DNA of 64,000 nucleotides from assembly GCA_900473685.1 (NCBI GenBank), contig UCNE01000013.1, positions 124,001 through 188,000 on the forward strand. Reading direction: 5' to 3'. The translations under genes were made by a program, and so were the position numbers. Shown piece after piece: positions 50,105 through 59,377 of this stretch (positions within the stretch are counted from its first letter, which is position 1; every line of letters begins with the position of its first letter). The DNA comes from Hyphomicrobiales bacterium (lineage in GTDB: Bacteria > Pseudomonadota > Alphaproteobacteria > Rhizobiales > Rhizobiaceae). The notes under the pieces are model-generated. The model was not told where the DNA came from and searched no databases. It worked only from the letters and a program-made list of their open reading frames with translations.

Positions 50105-51019
50105 TCAGGCAGCCTTTCGCCGGGCCTGCGTGTCCTCGTGAATAAACGCGTTGATCCGGGCGATCACCGGGGCCGCAGAGACGATCCGGCGATGGCCAAG
50201 ACCATTTGCCCATTCGAGCTGGATATGCCCGCCTGCCGCCGCATAGCGGCGCGCATGATCGGCGGAAACCTCCTTGTCGTCCTCGGCATGAACAACCAGC
50301 ACCGGCGACGGCAGCGTGCCGGCAATGCGGGCTGCATCGAACGCTTCAAGCCGCCGCCCGGATAACTGGACGACCATGTCTTCAAGCGCCGCCTGGGCCT
50401 TCGCGGAGAGCCTGAGATATTTTCCAAACCCCTTGAAGAGCCAGGTCATCTCGCTGGGGGCGCCGATCAGCACCATTTTCCCGGCCACATGTGATGGCAC
50501 ATCGTCAACGACACCACCCGCAGCACATGCCAGGCTCGCGCCGCCGAACGAATGGCCGACCGCGACATCGAAGCCCCCGAACTGCCGCCACACCGCATCA
50601 ATGGCGCGCACGGCAGACGGCATGGTCAAAGTCCGCCCCGGCGAGGCCCCATGACCCGGCCAGTCCAGGGTCACCACGTCGGCGCCGCCAGCCGTCAGTC
50701 CGTCGATCATCGCTGCCAGATAGTCGCTGCGCGATCCCCAGCCGTGAACCAGGAGAACACGCCGCACCGCGCCGCCATCAGTCTGCGCCTCAAAATGCTT
50801 CGCCATCACCCAGCCGCCGGCAAAGGACAAGGTAACCGACCGTGCCCTTGCCATGACGGGCGCGGCTGCCGCCAGCACCGCCTTTTCCTTGCCAGTCTTC
50901 GGCTTGCGCGAGGGAGTGATGCTGAACAGGCGAAATGCCAATCGTCCGGCCTTCTCCGGCGAGAACGCAGAAACGCATTTAAGCGCAAGGCGGGTGACCT
51001 TGATCGCAAAGGATGCCAT
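50105..51019 (-). CDS. Alpha/beta hydrolase, MarR-controlled
   Basis: A 304-residue serine hydrolase. The oxyanion-side motif is LLVHGWGSRSDYL, the nucleophile elbow is GHSFGG (residues about 155-160), and the acid and base follow in VHAEDDKEV and GLGHRRI. No signal peptide is evident. AGGGAA precedes the ATG at 51019. It is divergent from a MarR gene with a palindrome between them, so it is probably repressed by that protein. The substrate is unknown. Confidence 0.9.
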   Translation of the reverse strand: MASFAIKVTRLALKCVSAFSPEKAGRLAFRLFSITPSRKPKTGKEKAVLAAAAPVMARARSVTLSFAGGWVMAKHFEAQTDGGAVRRVLLVHGWGSRSDYLAAMIDGLTAGGADVVTLDWPGHGASPGRTLTMPSAVRAIDAVWRQFGGFDVAVGHSFGGASLACAAGGVVDDVPSHVAGKMVLIGAPSEMTWLFKGFGKYLRLSAKAQAALEDMVVQLSGRRLEAFDAARIAGTLPSPVLVVHAEDDKEVSADHARRYAAAGGHIQLEWANGLGHRRIVSAAPVIARINAFIHEDTQARRKAA

Positions 51020-51035
51020 AATGGGATTCCCTAAA

Positions 51036-51055
51036 AATGTTCAATGATGAACATT
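51036..51055. promoter_or_regulatory. Palindromic MarR operator candidate
   Basis: AATGTTCA-ATGA-TGAACATT is a perfect inverted repeat with 8-bp arms, in the 47-base gap between the divergent hydrolase and MarR genes. A further half-site ATGAACA overlaps the marR start at 51067. MarR proteins bind such TTCA/TGAA palindromes. Confidence 0.75.
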
Positions 51056-51066
51056 ATTGTACAGCA

Positions 51067-51552
51067 ATGAACAAAAAGCAAGAACCGATCGAACATAATC
51101 ATTCTCTCTGGGATCATCCGCGTTTCCGAAGCTGGATCGCCGTCGCCCGGGCCTGCCAGCTGGCGCAGCAGGCGCTGACGCGCAGGCTCGCCAAGCTCGA
51201 CATCAAGCCGCCGCATCTGGATATCCTGATCAACCTCTATCGTTTTGACGGCATTTCGCAGCAGGAACTGGCGCGAAAGCTGCTGGTCGGCCGCTCCAAC
51301 ATGAGCATGCTTCTGCCGCTTCTGGAAAAGCGCGGGCTGATCGAACGGCGCGGCGATGAAAAGGACAAGCGCGTGCTGCGGCTGTCGCTGACGGCAAGCG
51401 GCCGCCAGCTGACCGAGCAGGCGATGGAAATCCAGACGGCGCTGATCGACAAATCGCTGGCGAGCGAACCGATCGAGGAGTGCCTGATTGTCGCCCGGTC
51501 GATGGAACGGCTGATCCAGCAGCTGTTGAAAGAGGAAGACGACGCGGATTAG
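51067..51552 (+). CDS. MarR family transcriptional regulator
   Basis: A 161-residue winged-helix regulator. The DNA-binding core is at about 55-100 (ISQQELARKLLVGRSNMSMLLPLLEKRGLIERRGDEKDKRV), with the family wing motif DEKDKR. It probably represses both itself and the divergent hydrolase gene through the palindrome at 51036-51055. The start at 51067 lacks a clear Shine-Dalgarno. The alternative ATG at 51037 would place the start inside the operator. Confidence 0.9.
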   Translation: MNKKQEPIEHNHSLWDHPRFRSWIAVARACQLAQQALTRRLAKLDIKPPHLDILINLYRFDGISQQELARKLLVGRSNMSMLLPLLEKRGLIERRGDEKDKRVLRLSLTASGRQLTEQAMEIQTALIDKSLASEPIEECLIVARSMERLIQQLLKEEDDAD

Positions 51553-51568
51553 AGGGTGAAGGCTGCCT

Positions 51569-51943
51569 TCAGCGCGGCTTTTCCGCCTTGTCCCGCGTCA
51601 TGCCTTTTTCCGCCAGGTCCTGTTCATAGGCTGCAAACCGCGTCTCGCCCTCAGCGCCCAGTTCGCACAAATAGTTCCAGGTGAAAATCCCGGTCTCGTG
51701 ACCATCGTCAAAGCCGATGCGCACGGCGTAATTGCCGGTCGGCGTCATGGCGATGATCGAGACATTGCGCTTGCCGGGCACGGTCAATCCCTGCCCCGGT
51801 CCATGCCCCTGAACCTCGGCCGAAGGCGAGAGAACCCGCAGCATCTCCGCCGAAAGATCGAAGGACGTACCATCGTTGAAGGCCACCGTCAGCCGGTGGC
51901 GGTCTTTTGACACGCGCAGTTCGGTCGGCCAGATATCGCTCAT
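51569..51943 (-). CDS. DUF971 domain-containing protein
   Basis: A 124-residue protein of the DUF971 (gamma-butyrobetaine hydroxylase-like N-terminal) family, with the pattern WPTELRVSKDRHRLTVAF and YAVRIGFDDGHETGIFTWNYLCELG. Stand-alone members have been linked to iron-sulfur protein maturation, which is plausible next to moaA but unproven here. GCAGGAC precedes the ATG at 51943. It is divergent from moaA. Confidence 0.88.
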   Translation of the reverse strand: MSDIWPTELRVSKDRHRLTVAFNDGTSFDLSAEMLRVLSPSAEVQGHGPGQGLTVPGKRNVSIIAMTPTGNYAVRIGFDDGHETGIFTWNYLCELGAEGETRFAAYEQDLAEKGMTRDKAEKPR

Positions 51944-52029
51944 GTCCTGCAGTCTCCATTGGTGCGCGGCAGCATTAGCGCAGTTTCCGTCCGGATGGAA
52001 TTGTTTGCCCGCCCGCCCTGACCTATCCC

Positions 52030-52084
52030 GATCATAAACCCGTACTTCCCTTGATCATAAGCCCACACTTCCCCTGATCATAAG
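52030..52084. repeat. Iterated 23-bp direct repeats upstream of moaA
   Basis: Two 23-bp copies, each starting GATCATAA and ending in a CTTCCCYT-like block (52030-52052, 52053-52075), are followed by a partial third GATCATAAG (52076-52084). The copies differ at about three positions. The array sits about 90 bases before the moaA start. It could be a regulator array or a chance short tandem duplication. Confidence 0.6.
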
Positions 52085-52176
52085 AAAGTGTTTCGCGCCT
52101 GTTTTCTCATGCGATCGACCGCTTTCGCCTTGACGCGGGCCGTTTTGGTCACGACATTGAAGCGACAGGGAGAATT

Positions 52177-53229
52177 GTGTTGAATACCGTCACCATCGAC
52201 AGGATCGGCGCCCACGGGCTGGTAGACGCCAAAACACCGATGATCGACCCGTTCGGGCGGGCCGTGACCTATCTCAGGGTCTCGGTGACGGATCGCTGCG
52301 ACTTCCGCTGCACCTATTGCATGGCTGAAAACATGACTTTCCTGCCGAAGAAGGACCTTTTGACGCTTGAGGAGCTGAACCGGCTCTGTTCCGCCTTCAT
52401 CGCCAAGGGTGTCCGCAAGCTCAGGCTGACCGGCGGCGAACCCTTGGTACGCAAGAACGTCATGTTCCTGGTGCGCGAACTCGGCAAGCATGTGCATGCA
52501 GGGACGCTCGACGAGCTGACACTGACCACCAACGGCTCGCAGCTTTCGAAATTCGCAGCCGAGCTTGCCGATTGCGGTGTGCGCCGCGTCAACGTCTCGC
52601 TCGACACGCTCGATCCGGAAAAATTCAAGCAGATCACCCGCTGGGGCGAATTCTCCAAGGTCATGGAAGGCATCGATGCCGCGCAGGCGGCGGGGATCCA
52701 CGTCAAGATCAACGCGGTGGCGCTGAAGGGCTTCAACGACACGGAAATCCCCGCCATGATGCGCTGGGCGCATGGCCGTGGCATGGACCTGACGCTGATC
52801 GAAACCATGCCGATGGGCGAGATCGACGAAGACCGTACCGATCACTACATGCCGTTGTCGGAGCTGCGTGATACGCTTGCCGAACAATTCACGTTCTCGG
52901 ACATCCCCTACAAGACCGGCGGCCCGGCGCGTTATCTGCAGGTCGCGGAAACCGGTGGACGACTCGGCCTGATCACCCCGATGACCCATAATTTCTGCGA
53001 GAGCTGCAACCGCGTCCGCCTCACCTGCACCGGCACGCTTTATATGTGCCTCGGCCAGAACGACGCCGCCGACCTGCGCACGGCGCTCCGCGCCTCCGAT
53101 GACGACGCCTATCTGTCGAGCGTCATCGACGAAGCCATTACCCGCAAGCCCAAGGGCCACGACTTCATCATCGACCGCACCCGCAACAAGCCCGCCGTCG
53201 CCCGCCATATGAGCGTCACCGGCGGGTAA
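52177..53229 (+). CDS. moaA: GTP 3',8-cyclase (molybdenum cofactor synthesis)
   Basis: Radical SAM enzyme that starts molybdopterin synthesis by cyclising GTP. It has 350 residues. The N-terminal cluster motif is C41-x3-C45-x2-C48 (CDFRCTYC), with the GGEPLVR SAM motif, and a second cluster is formed by the C-terminal [11 protein letters not shown] segment. The C-terminal ends in GG, as is usual. It starts with GTG at 52177, with GGGAG upstream. The neighbouring gene encodes a DUF971 protein, and mobA/mobB lie 5 kb downstream. Confidence 0.95.
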   Translation: MLNTVTIDRIGAHGLVDAKTPMIDPFGRAVTYLRVSVTDRCDFRCTYCMAENMTFLPKKDLLTLEELNRLCSAFIAKGVRKLRLTGGEPLVRKNVMFLVRELGKHVHAGTLDELTLTTNGSQLSKFAAELADCGVRRVNVSLDTLDPEKFKQITRWGEFSKVMEGIDAAQAAGIHVKINAVALKGFNDTEIPAMMRWAHGRGMDLTLIETMPMGEIDEDRTDHYMPLSELRDTLAEQFTFSDIPYKTGGPARYLQVAETGGRLGLITPMTHNFCESCNRVRLTCTGTLYMCLGQNDAADLRTALRASDDDAYLSSVIDEAITRKPKGHDFIIDRTRNKPAVARHMSVTGG

Positions 53230-53261
53230 AGCACGGCGTTGCGAACAATCCCGGGATCTCG

Positions 53262-54167
53262 ATGCCAGCCATACAGATGCACGCGGACGAGCTTGAGATC
53301 AGCAAGCCGCTGGCAAAGCGCCTGATCGCTGAACAGTTTCCGGACTGGGCCGGCCTGCCGCTGGAGCCGGTCCTTTCGGCCGGAACCGACAACACCATCT
53401 ACCGCCTGGGAAACAGCATGGCCATGCGCCTGCCGCGTCGCACCGGCGCAGCCCAGCAGGTGGAAAAGGAGAGTTTTTGGCTACCGCGCCTTGCTCCACA
53501 TTTGCCACTTGCCGTTCCCCTTCCCTTGGCGCTCGGCATCCCGGCTTCCGGTTATCCCTTTCATTGGTCGGTCTGCCGCTGGCTGTCGGGCCAGGATGCC
53601 TTTGCTGACCCCATCGCCGATCAGCATGACGCTGCGATCATTCTTTCGCAATTCATCTCCGCCTTGCAAAAACTGGACGCTACGGGTGGCCCGCCGCCCG
53701 GCGAGCACAATTTCTTCCGGGGCGCCTCGCTGCAAAGCCGCGACATACAGACTCGGGCTGCCATCGAGAGTCTGGACGGTATTGTTGAAACGGCCCCGCT
53801 GACGCGCGCCTGGAATGCTGCTTTGGCAATCGCGCCATGGGACAAACTGCCCGTCTGGCTGCACGGCGATATTCATGCCGGCAACCTGCTGACCGAACAC
53901 GGCCGTCTCAGCGCCATCATCGATTTCGGCGGCCTCGGCGCCGGTGATCCTGCCTGCGACCTGATGGTTAGCTGGAACCTGCTCTCGGCCGAGGCCCGTG
54001 CCACGTTCCGCCTGGGGCTAACCGTTGACGACGCAACATGGGCGAGAGCCAGAGGCTGGGCACTGTCCGTCGCCGTCGTCGCCCTGCCTTACTACCTCCA
54101 CACCAACCCGGTCCTCGTGGCGATATCGCGCCACGCCATCGAACAGGTTCTTGCCGAAACGAAATGA
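53262..54167 (+). CDS. Aminoglycoside phosphotransferase family protein
   Basis: Kinase-fold protein of 301 residues with the APH catalytic motif WLHGDIHAGNLL (about 201-212) and metal motif IIDFGGLGAGDPACDL (about 222-237). The ATP-binding SAGTDNTIYRLG segment is near residue 39. Chromosomal members like this often act on small metabolites rather than antibiotics, so resistance should not be assumed. A GGGAT precedes the ATG. It follows moaA by 32 bases. Confidence 0.88.
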   Translation: MPAIQMHADELEISKPLAKRLIAEQFPDWAGLPLEPVLSAGTDNTIYRLGNSMAMRLPRRTGAAQQVEKESFWLPRLAPHLPLAVPLPLALGIPASGYPFHWSVCRWLSGQDAFADPIADQHDAAIILSQFISALQKLDATGGPPPGEHNFFRGASLQSRDIQTRAAIESLDGIVETAPLTRAWNAALAIAPWDKLPVWLHGDIHAGNLLTEHGRLSAIIDFGGLGAGDPACDLMVSWNLLSAEARATFRLGLTVDDATWARARGWALSVAVVALPYYLHTNPVLVAISRHAIEQVLAETK

Positions 54168-54184
54168 AGGCCATCCCTGCCAAC

Positions 54185-54214
54185 AAAAAAGCCGCCCGAT
54201 TTTCTGTCGGACGG
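54185..54214 (-). terminator. Rho-independent terminator after the chemoreceptor gene
   Basis: On the minus strand GGGCCGTCCGA/TCGGGCGGC with a six-base loop (one mismatch) is followed by six T. It lies 27 bases after the chemoreceptor stop. Confidence 0.85.
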
Positions 54215-54240
54215 CCCTGAACTCACGCGTTCTATTCGCC

Positions 54241-56793
54241 TCACGCCGCGTAGCTTCTGCCATACCCCTGCACCCGGCCACCCGAGACCGAGCGGCTGGT
54301 ACCGGTCTTGAAGCGTTCGATCTTCTCGTTGAGAATATCGACCTGATGGCGCAGGCCGTGGATTTCGGCGGTGTTTTCCTCGACCATGGCGGCATTCTGC
54401 TGGGTGATCAACTCGACCTCGCGCACCGCCTCGTTGACCTCGTTGAGTCCGCGATACTGGTCGGCGGCGGCCGATTCGATATTGCTGACCAACTGGTGGA
54501 TGGTCGAGATATGGTCGTTGATGACGGTCAGCGCGTTGCCCGTTTCCTGCACCAGTTCCACACCACCGCGAACCTGCACGGAGCTTTCAGAAATCAGCCC
54601 CTTGATCTCGCGAGCTGCCCCCGCGCAGCGCTGCGCCAGTTCGCGCACTTCCTGCGCGACAACAGCAAAACCACGGCCAGCATCACCGGCACGGGCCGCC
54701 TCGACACCGGCGTTCAGCGCCAGAAGATTGGTCTGGAAGGCAATCTCGTCAATGACGCCGATGATCGTTGAAATCTTGTCGGACGACTTGTTGATCGCCG
54801 CCATCGCATCGATCGCCTTGGCAACCACTTCGCCGGAATGCTTGGCATAGCTGTGGGTCTGATCGACTGAAACGGTGGTCTTGCGTGCGCTTTCAGCCGT
54901 CGAGCGGACGATTTCCGTCAACTGGCCAAGGGCGCGCGAGCTTTCCTCGAGGGCAGCAGCCTGCTGTTCGGTCCGGCGGGCAAGATCGTCGGCCGAGGTC
55001 GAGAGATTGCCGGTGCCGCTGGTGATTTCATCGGTTACGGAGCGAACGTCGATCAGTGTGGCGCGCAGCGCCTCGACGGCGTTGTTATAGGTGCGGGCCA
55101 TGACGATGTAATCTTCAGACAGGTCTTCAGCCATGCCCTCTTCCAGATTGCCGTCGGCAAGCTTGGCAAGCACATCAGACAATGCCGACAGCGCTTCCAT
55201 CTGCTCGGCTTCGATGCGGGCGCGCTCCTTCCGGCGGCGGGCCTCTTCCGCGGCAGACGACGTGCGCGCGGCTTCGGCCTCCTGTCCCAACCGGACGTTC
55301 TCGACGGCATTGTCACGGAAGACGGCAACCGAGCGTACCATGTCGCCGATCTCGTCACCGCGGTTGCGGCCCTCGATGGAGACGTCGAGATCGCCATTGG
55401 CGAGCCGTGTCATCGTCTCGGTGACGCGCTTCAACGGGCCGCGCAGGGTCTCGATCAGCATCAGGCCGCCGACGATGGCCAAAAGCGTACCGGCAACCAT
55501 GGCGATGATCGATACATCTGCGGACCGCTGGCTGTCCTTCTTGCCGGCCTCCTGGGCGCTGCTGACGAAGTTTTCCAGCGTCTGGCTGGCATCGGCCACC
55601 AGGGCTGCGGCTTCGGTCTTGGCCGTCTGCCAGCGTGCGCCGACATCGATCAGCTGGGCCGTACCGGTATCGATCTGCTCGAGTGACGGTGCGAGCTTGC
55701 CGGCGAGATCACGAAGGGCGGCGTTCTTGCTGCCCAGCGCCGAAAGTTTCGTCACGCTCTCGCGCACCGCTGCGATATCGGCCATGACATGGTCGCGGCT
55801 CGCCGTATCCAGCTTGCGGTGCAGTTCGCTGATGTGCAGGCGCGTATCATCCAGCCCCTTGAAAGTTTCGTTCATCAGCCCGATCAGCGTCTTCAGGGTG
55901 GAAATTTCGCTGTCCATCCCGACGAAACGCTTGGCTGCCGTATCCGAGTTGGCCACGGCTTCCTTGGCGAAATCCGCCTCGTATTTCGAAAACTTGATCA
56001 TCGCCGAACCGAGCTGCGTCTTCTTGACGTCATTGGTATCGCCGCTGGCGAGAATCTCCTGGATGACCATGGTATCAGCCTTCACCTCGGCGATCCGCTT
56101 CAAGACCTTGTCGGACGCGATCTTTTCGGCGTCGGCAATCTGCTTGCGCAGGTGCGGCATCAGCGTGGCTGCCTGTTGCACTTTCGCATCCGGCGCCATT
56201 GCCATGGTGACAGGCAGGCGGAATTTCTTGATGCGCTCGGCAAGGCCCTGATAGGCGGCGGCATCAAACAGCAGCGCCTTGGCAAAGGATTCCTTTTCGC
56301 CGGATTCCTTGCGCAGGATATCGATCTGCTTGAAGGCGGTGTTTCCCTGCGCCGTCATATCGGCAAGCGCCGCATCCAGCGATGCCGTGACACTGTCGCG
56401 CTCGGTCTTGATCGACCAGAGCTTGTCCTGCTGGCCGCGCATGGCTTGCCCGAGCGACACGACAGAAGCGATCTTGGCCTTGTCTTCATTGGCAGCAAGC
56501 AGGCCATCAAGCGTCCGGATGCCGCTTTCCTGTTCGTCGATCCGGCCAGCCAGCGCCGAACGCGCCTCTTCGGTGGGGTTATCGGCAAAACTCTGCAACC
56601 CGCTGCGCAGCGACTGGAAATCGGAGAGATTGTTGATCGTTTCGCGCGTCACGGTCATATGCCCGTTCAGCGTGCTTGCGGTGAAATAGCCGACAAGACC
56701 GATGCCGGCAATCAGCGCCACCAGCGGCACGACGAACAGCAAAACCTTGGTGACAATGCGCAGACGCTGCAAAGAACGATCGATCAGGGACAT
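54241..56793 (-). CDS. Methyl-accepting chemotaxis protein
   Basis: An 850-residue transmembrane chemoreceptor. TM1 is at about 17-40, then a long helical periplasmic sensor to about 425, TM2 at about 428-449, a HAMP domain (450-502), a second HAMP-like segment (530-580) and a signalling domain with the hairpin tip EIAFQTNLLALNAGVEAARAG (about 683-703). The sensor is an unnamed all-helical type, so the ligand is unknown. GGAG precedes the ATG at 56793. No che genes are nearby. Confidence 0.95.
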   Translation of the reverse strand: MSLIDRSLQRLRIVTKVLLFVVPLVALIAGIGLVGYFTASTLNGHMTVTRETINNLSDFQSLRSGLQSFADNPTEEARSALAGRIDEQESGIRTLDGLLAANEDKAKIASVVSLGQAMRGQQDKLWSIKTERDSVTASLDAALADMTAQGNTAFKQIDILRKESGEKESFAKALLFDAAAYQGLAERIKKFRLPVTMAMAPDAKVQQAATLMPHLRKQIADAEKIASDKVLKRIAEVKADTMVIQEILASGDTNDVKKTQLGSAMIKFSKYEADFAKEAVANSDTAAKRFVGMDSEISTLKTLIGLMNETFKGLDDTRLHISELHRKLDTASRDHVMADIAAVRESVTKLSALGSKNAALRDLAGKLAPSLEQIDTGTAQLIDVGARWQTAKTEAAALVADASQTLENFVSSAQEAGKKDSQRSADVSIIAMVAGTLLAIVGGLMLIETLRGPLKRVTETMTRLANGDLDVSIEGRNRGDEIGDMVRSVAVFRDNAVENVRLGQEAEAARTSSAAEEARRRKERARIEAEQMEALSALSDVLAKLADGNLEEGMAEDLSEDYIVMARTYNNAVEALRATLIDVRSVTDEITSGTGNLSTSADDLARRTEQQAAALEESSRALGQLTEIVRSTAESARKTTVSVDQTHSYAKHSGEVVAKAIDAMAAINKSSDKISTIIGVIDEIAFQTNLLALNAGVEAARAGDAGRGFAVVAQEVRELAQRCAGAAREIKGLISESSVQVRGGVELVQETGNALTVINDHISTIHQLVSNIESAAADQYRGLNEVNEAVREVELITQQNAAMVEENTAEIHGLRHQVDILNEKIERFKTGTSRSVSGGRVQGYGRSYAA

Positions 56794-57248
56794 TCCGAAC
56801 TCCAGATGTTGAGCAAACCGGACATTCCCGCCAGACTGCTCTCACAGAAGAGAACGGACGTACCGGTGTGCAACCACGGCACATATCCGGAATGTCATCC
56901 GGTTGACCTGAACGGAAATACTTGCCGTTACGTCAACCTTATTCGCATCATGCGAAGGGCAGCGGAATTCCGGCACGATAGGCAGCGAAACTTAATATTT
57001 CGCCAAACATTTTCGAGGCTATTCTTTCGCTTAAAAATTCAGCACGGCCATATTTCACGGTTCGATAACAGTGACGGAAATGTCTATTCTTGCATTTCTG
57101 CCATGAATTCAAACAGACTAAGGATGGCAGTTGCACAATAGAAATGCCGATGCTTTAGAGATAGGCATGACCAGCAGCGCAGACTTTCCGCCCGCCGCAT
57201 CGCTGATTTTTAAAACCCGGGCAGCGATGAGAACGGACCGAAAAAATA
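56794..57248. other. Intergenic region upstream of the chemoreceptor and EamA genes
   Basis: About 455 bases hold divergent promoters. The stretch 56985-57120 is AT-rich relative to the window. CCGGACATTCC near 56818 and GGAATGTCATCCGG near 56890 form an imperfect inverted repeat. I see no gene, terminator or RNA. Confidence 0.5.
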
Positions 57249-58154
57249 ATGCAACCCACCGCCAATTTCCGCGGCGCCATCTTCATGTGTCTGGCCATGG
57301 CAGGCTTCACCTGCAACGACGCATTGATCAAATCCGTCACCGGAGTGATGAACGCCGGCCAGATCATGCTGGTGCGCGGCTTTTTCACGTCGGTGCTGGT
57401 TCTGCTGCTTGCCCGCCATTTCGGAGCCTTGCGCTCGTTCCGGCTGGTTCGCTCGCCGGTCATCGCGCTCAGGATCGCCGCCGAAGTGGGAGCTTCGATC
57501 TCCTATATCTATGCGCTTGGCCAGATCCCGCTCGCCAATGCCTCGGCGATACTCCAGGCGCTGCCGCTTGCGGTGACGCTCGGCGCAGCCCTGTTCCTCG
57601 GCGAGCCGGTCGGCTGGCGGCGCTGGCTGGCAATCCTGATTGGCTTTGCCGGCGTGCTGATCGTTCTCAGGCCCGGAGCCGACGGCTTCACCGGTGCAGC
57701 CCTCAGTGTCGTCGCATCCGTCGTCTTTGCGGCGATCCGCGACCTGTGCACCCGGCGGATCGACCCGGCCATCCCGTCCCTCTTTATCTCGGTCATTACC
57801 GCGACCGTGATCACGTTGACGGGGGCAGTCCTGATCGTACCGCTCGGCGGCTGGCAACCGATGTCGATGACCTCGATCGGCATTCTGGCCGGCGCCAGCC
57901 TGCTGCTGCTCGTCGGCTACCAGTGCATCGTGCTGGCCATGCGCAACGGCGAGATCGCCATCGTCGCGCCCTTCCGCTATACCAGCCTCATGTGGTCGAT
58001 CAGCATCGGCATCCTGTTCTTTTCCGAAGAGCCGGATGCCTGGATGGTCACGGGCGTGGCGATCATCATCGCGTCGGGACTTTATACATTCGCCCGTGAA
58101 AGCAAGCGGCGGATGGCCCTGGCGCAAAAATCGGAACCGGGATCGCCGAAATGA
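57249..58154 (+). CDS. DMT family (EamA) transporter
   Basis: Inner-membrane drug/metabolite transporter of 301 residues with ten predicted helices from two EamA domains (about 7-137 and 147-285). Motifs include the conserved loop SYIYALGQIPLANASAIL and the second-domain MRNGEIAIVAPFRYTSLMWSI. The substrate is unknown. The Shine-Dalgarno is weak. It precedes mobA by 25 bases on the same strand and may be co-transcribed. Confidence 0.88.
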   Translation: MQPTANFRGAIFMCLAMAGFTCNDALIKSVTGVMNAGQIMLVRGFFTSVLVLLLARHFGALRSFRLVRSPVIALRIAAEVGASISYIYALGQIPLANASAILQALPLAVTLGAALFLGEPVGWRRWLAILIGFAGVLIVLRPGADGFTGAALSVVASVVFAAIRDLCTRRIDPAIPSLFISVITATVITLTGAVLIVPLGGWQPMSMTSIGILAGASLLLLVGYQCIVLAMRNGEIAIVAPFRYTSLMWSISIGILFFSEEPDAWMVTGVAIIIASGLYTFARESKRRMALAQKSEPGSPK

Positions 58155-58179
58155 CAGGATGGAAAGACAGGTCACTGCA

Positions 58180-58839
58180 ATGAGCGTAGCGGCAAGACCA
58201 CCGGCCAACCTCCCCCGCGGCGTCGTCCTTGCCGGCGGCCTGTCGTCGCGCATGGGCGAGGACAAGGCCACCGTGATGCTCGGTGGCAAACCGCTGGTTC
58301 ACCGGGTGATCGAGCGCCTCGCCCCACAGACGGCCGGGCTCAGCGTCAACAGCAACATGAGCACCGGCTTGAACCTTGCTCCCGCGATCGCCGTCATCGG
58401 CGATACCGTTCCGGGATATGTGGGACCAATGGCGGGCGTTCTCTCGGGCATGCGCCACGCGGCACGGCACCTGCCGGTGGCCAGTCACATCGCCACCGTT
58501 CCGACCGACACGCCGTTCTTTCCACTCGACCTCGTGGCGCACCTGCAGACAGCACTCACGGAACCCGGCCAGATCGCCGTCGCCTATTCGGCCGGTGTCA
58601 TGCACCCCGTCTTCGCCCTCTGGCCGGTGGCGCTCGCCGATGAACTCGAACAGTGGCTGCTGACTGACGGCAAGCGCCGGGTGCGCGGTTTCATCGAACG
58701 TCATCCCGTCGCAAGGGTCGAATTTCCCATGCTCGAAACCGTAGAGGGTCCGATCGATCCGTTCTTCAACATCAATACGCCGGCCGACCTCGAAACCGCC
58801 GAACGCTGGTTGCCACTTGTCGAGGGAATTGCAAGATGA
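58180..58839 (+). CDS. mobA: Molybdenum cofactor guanylyltransferase
   Basis: Transfers GMP to molybdopterin to form MGD. It has 219 residues, the usual length. The nucleotide-binding motif is LAGGLSSRMGEDKATVML (residues 17-34), with GPMAGVLSGM and VPTDTPFFP as further family marks. ACAGG precedes the ATG at 58180; an ATG at 58159 is an alternative. Its end overlaps mobB by four bases (ATGA), implying coupled translation. Confidence 0.94.
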   Translation: MSVAARPPANLPRGVVLAGGLSSRMGEDKATVMLGGKPLVHRVIERLAPQTAGLSVNSNMSTGLNLAPAIAVIGDTVPGYVGPMAGVLSGMRHAARHLPVASHIATVPTDTPFFPLDLVAHLQTALTEPGQIAVAYSAGVMHPVFALWPVALADELEQWLLTDGKRRVRGFIERHPVARVEFPMLETVEGPIDPFFNINTPADLETAERWLPLVEGIAR

Positions 58840-59369
58840 CATCGCCAGAAACCCTTGGCCCGAAAGTCTTCGGGATTGCCGGCTGGAAGAATTCCGGCAA
58901 GACCGGCCTTGCCGTCCGCCTCGTCACCGAACTGACCCGGCGCGGCTACCGCGTCTCGACGGTCAAGCACGCCCATCATGATTTCGATATCGACAAGGTT
59001 GGCGCCGACAGCTTTCGCCACCGCGAGGCGGGCGCCCATGAAGTCACCATCGTCTCGGGCACCCGTTACGCCATCATGCACGAATTGCGCGGCGCTCCTG
59101 AGCCGAGTTTTCCCGAAATCCTGGCGCGCCTGGCGCCGTGCGACCTCGTGCTGATCGAAGGTTACAAACGCGAACCGATCCCGAAGATCGAGGCCCGGCG
59201 GCTCGAATCAAGCAACCGCGAGCCACTCGCTCCCACCGATCCGCACATCATCGCGATTGCCGCCGATCATCCGGTCGACGACAGCGGGCTCGTCGTCTTT
59301 GATCTCGATGATACCCTAGCCATCGCCGACTTTATCGAACGAACCACCGGATTGAGACGGCCGGACTAA
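58836..59369 (+). CDS. mobB: Molybdopterin-guanine dinucleotide biosynthesis protein MobB
   Basis: GTP-binding P-loop protein of 177 residues that assists MobA. Walker A is GWKNSGKT (residues 16-23); VSTVKHAHHDFDIDK and LVLIEGYKREPIPKIE are family hallmarks. The start overlaps the mobA stop as ATGA. It is convergent with the following gene. Confidence 0.94.
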   Translation: MTSPETLGPKVFGIAGWKNSGKTGLAVRLVTELTRRGYRVSTVKHAHHDFDIDKVGADSFRHREAGAHEVTIVSGTRYAIMHELRGAPEPSFPEILARLAPCDLVLIEGYKREPIPKIEARRLESSNREPLAPTDPHIIAIAADHPVDDSGLVVFDLDDTLAIADFIERTTGLRRPD

Positions 59370-59377
59370 GGAACAGG

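Noticed and set aside
53262..54167. Antibiotic resistance interpretation of the APH-like gene
   Set aside because: The kinase fold is present but chromosomal context with moaA and lack of mobile elements point to a metabolic kinase.
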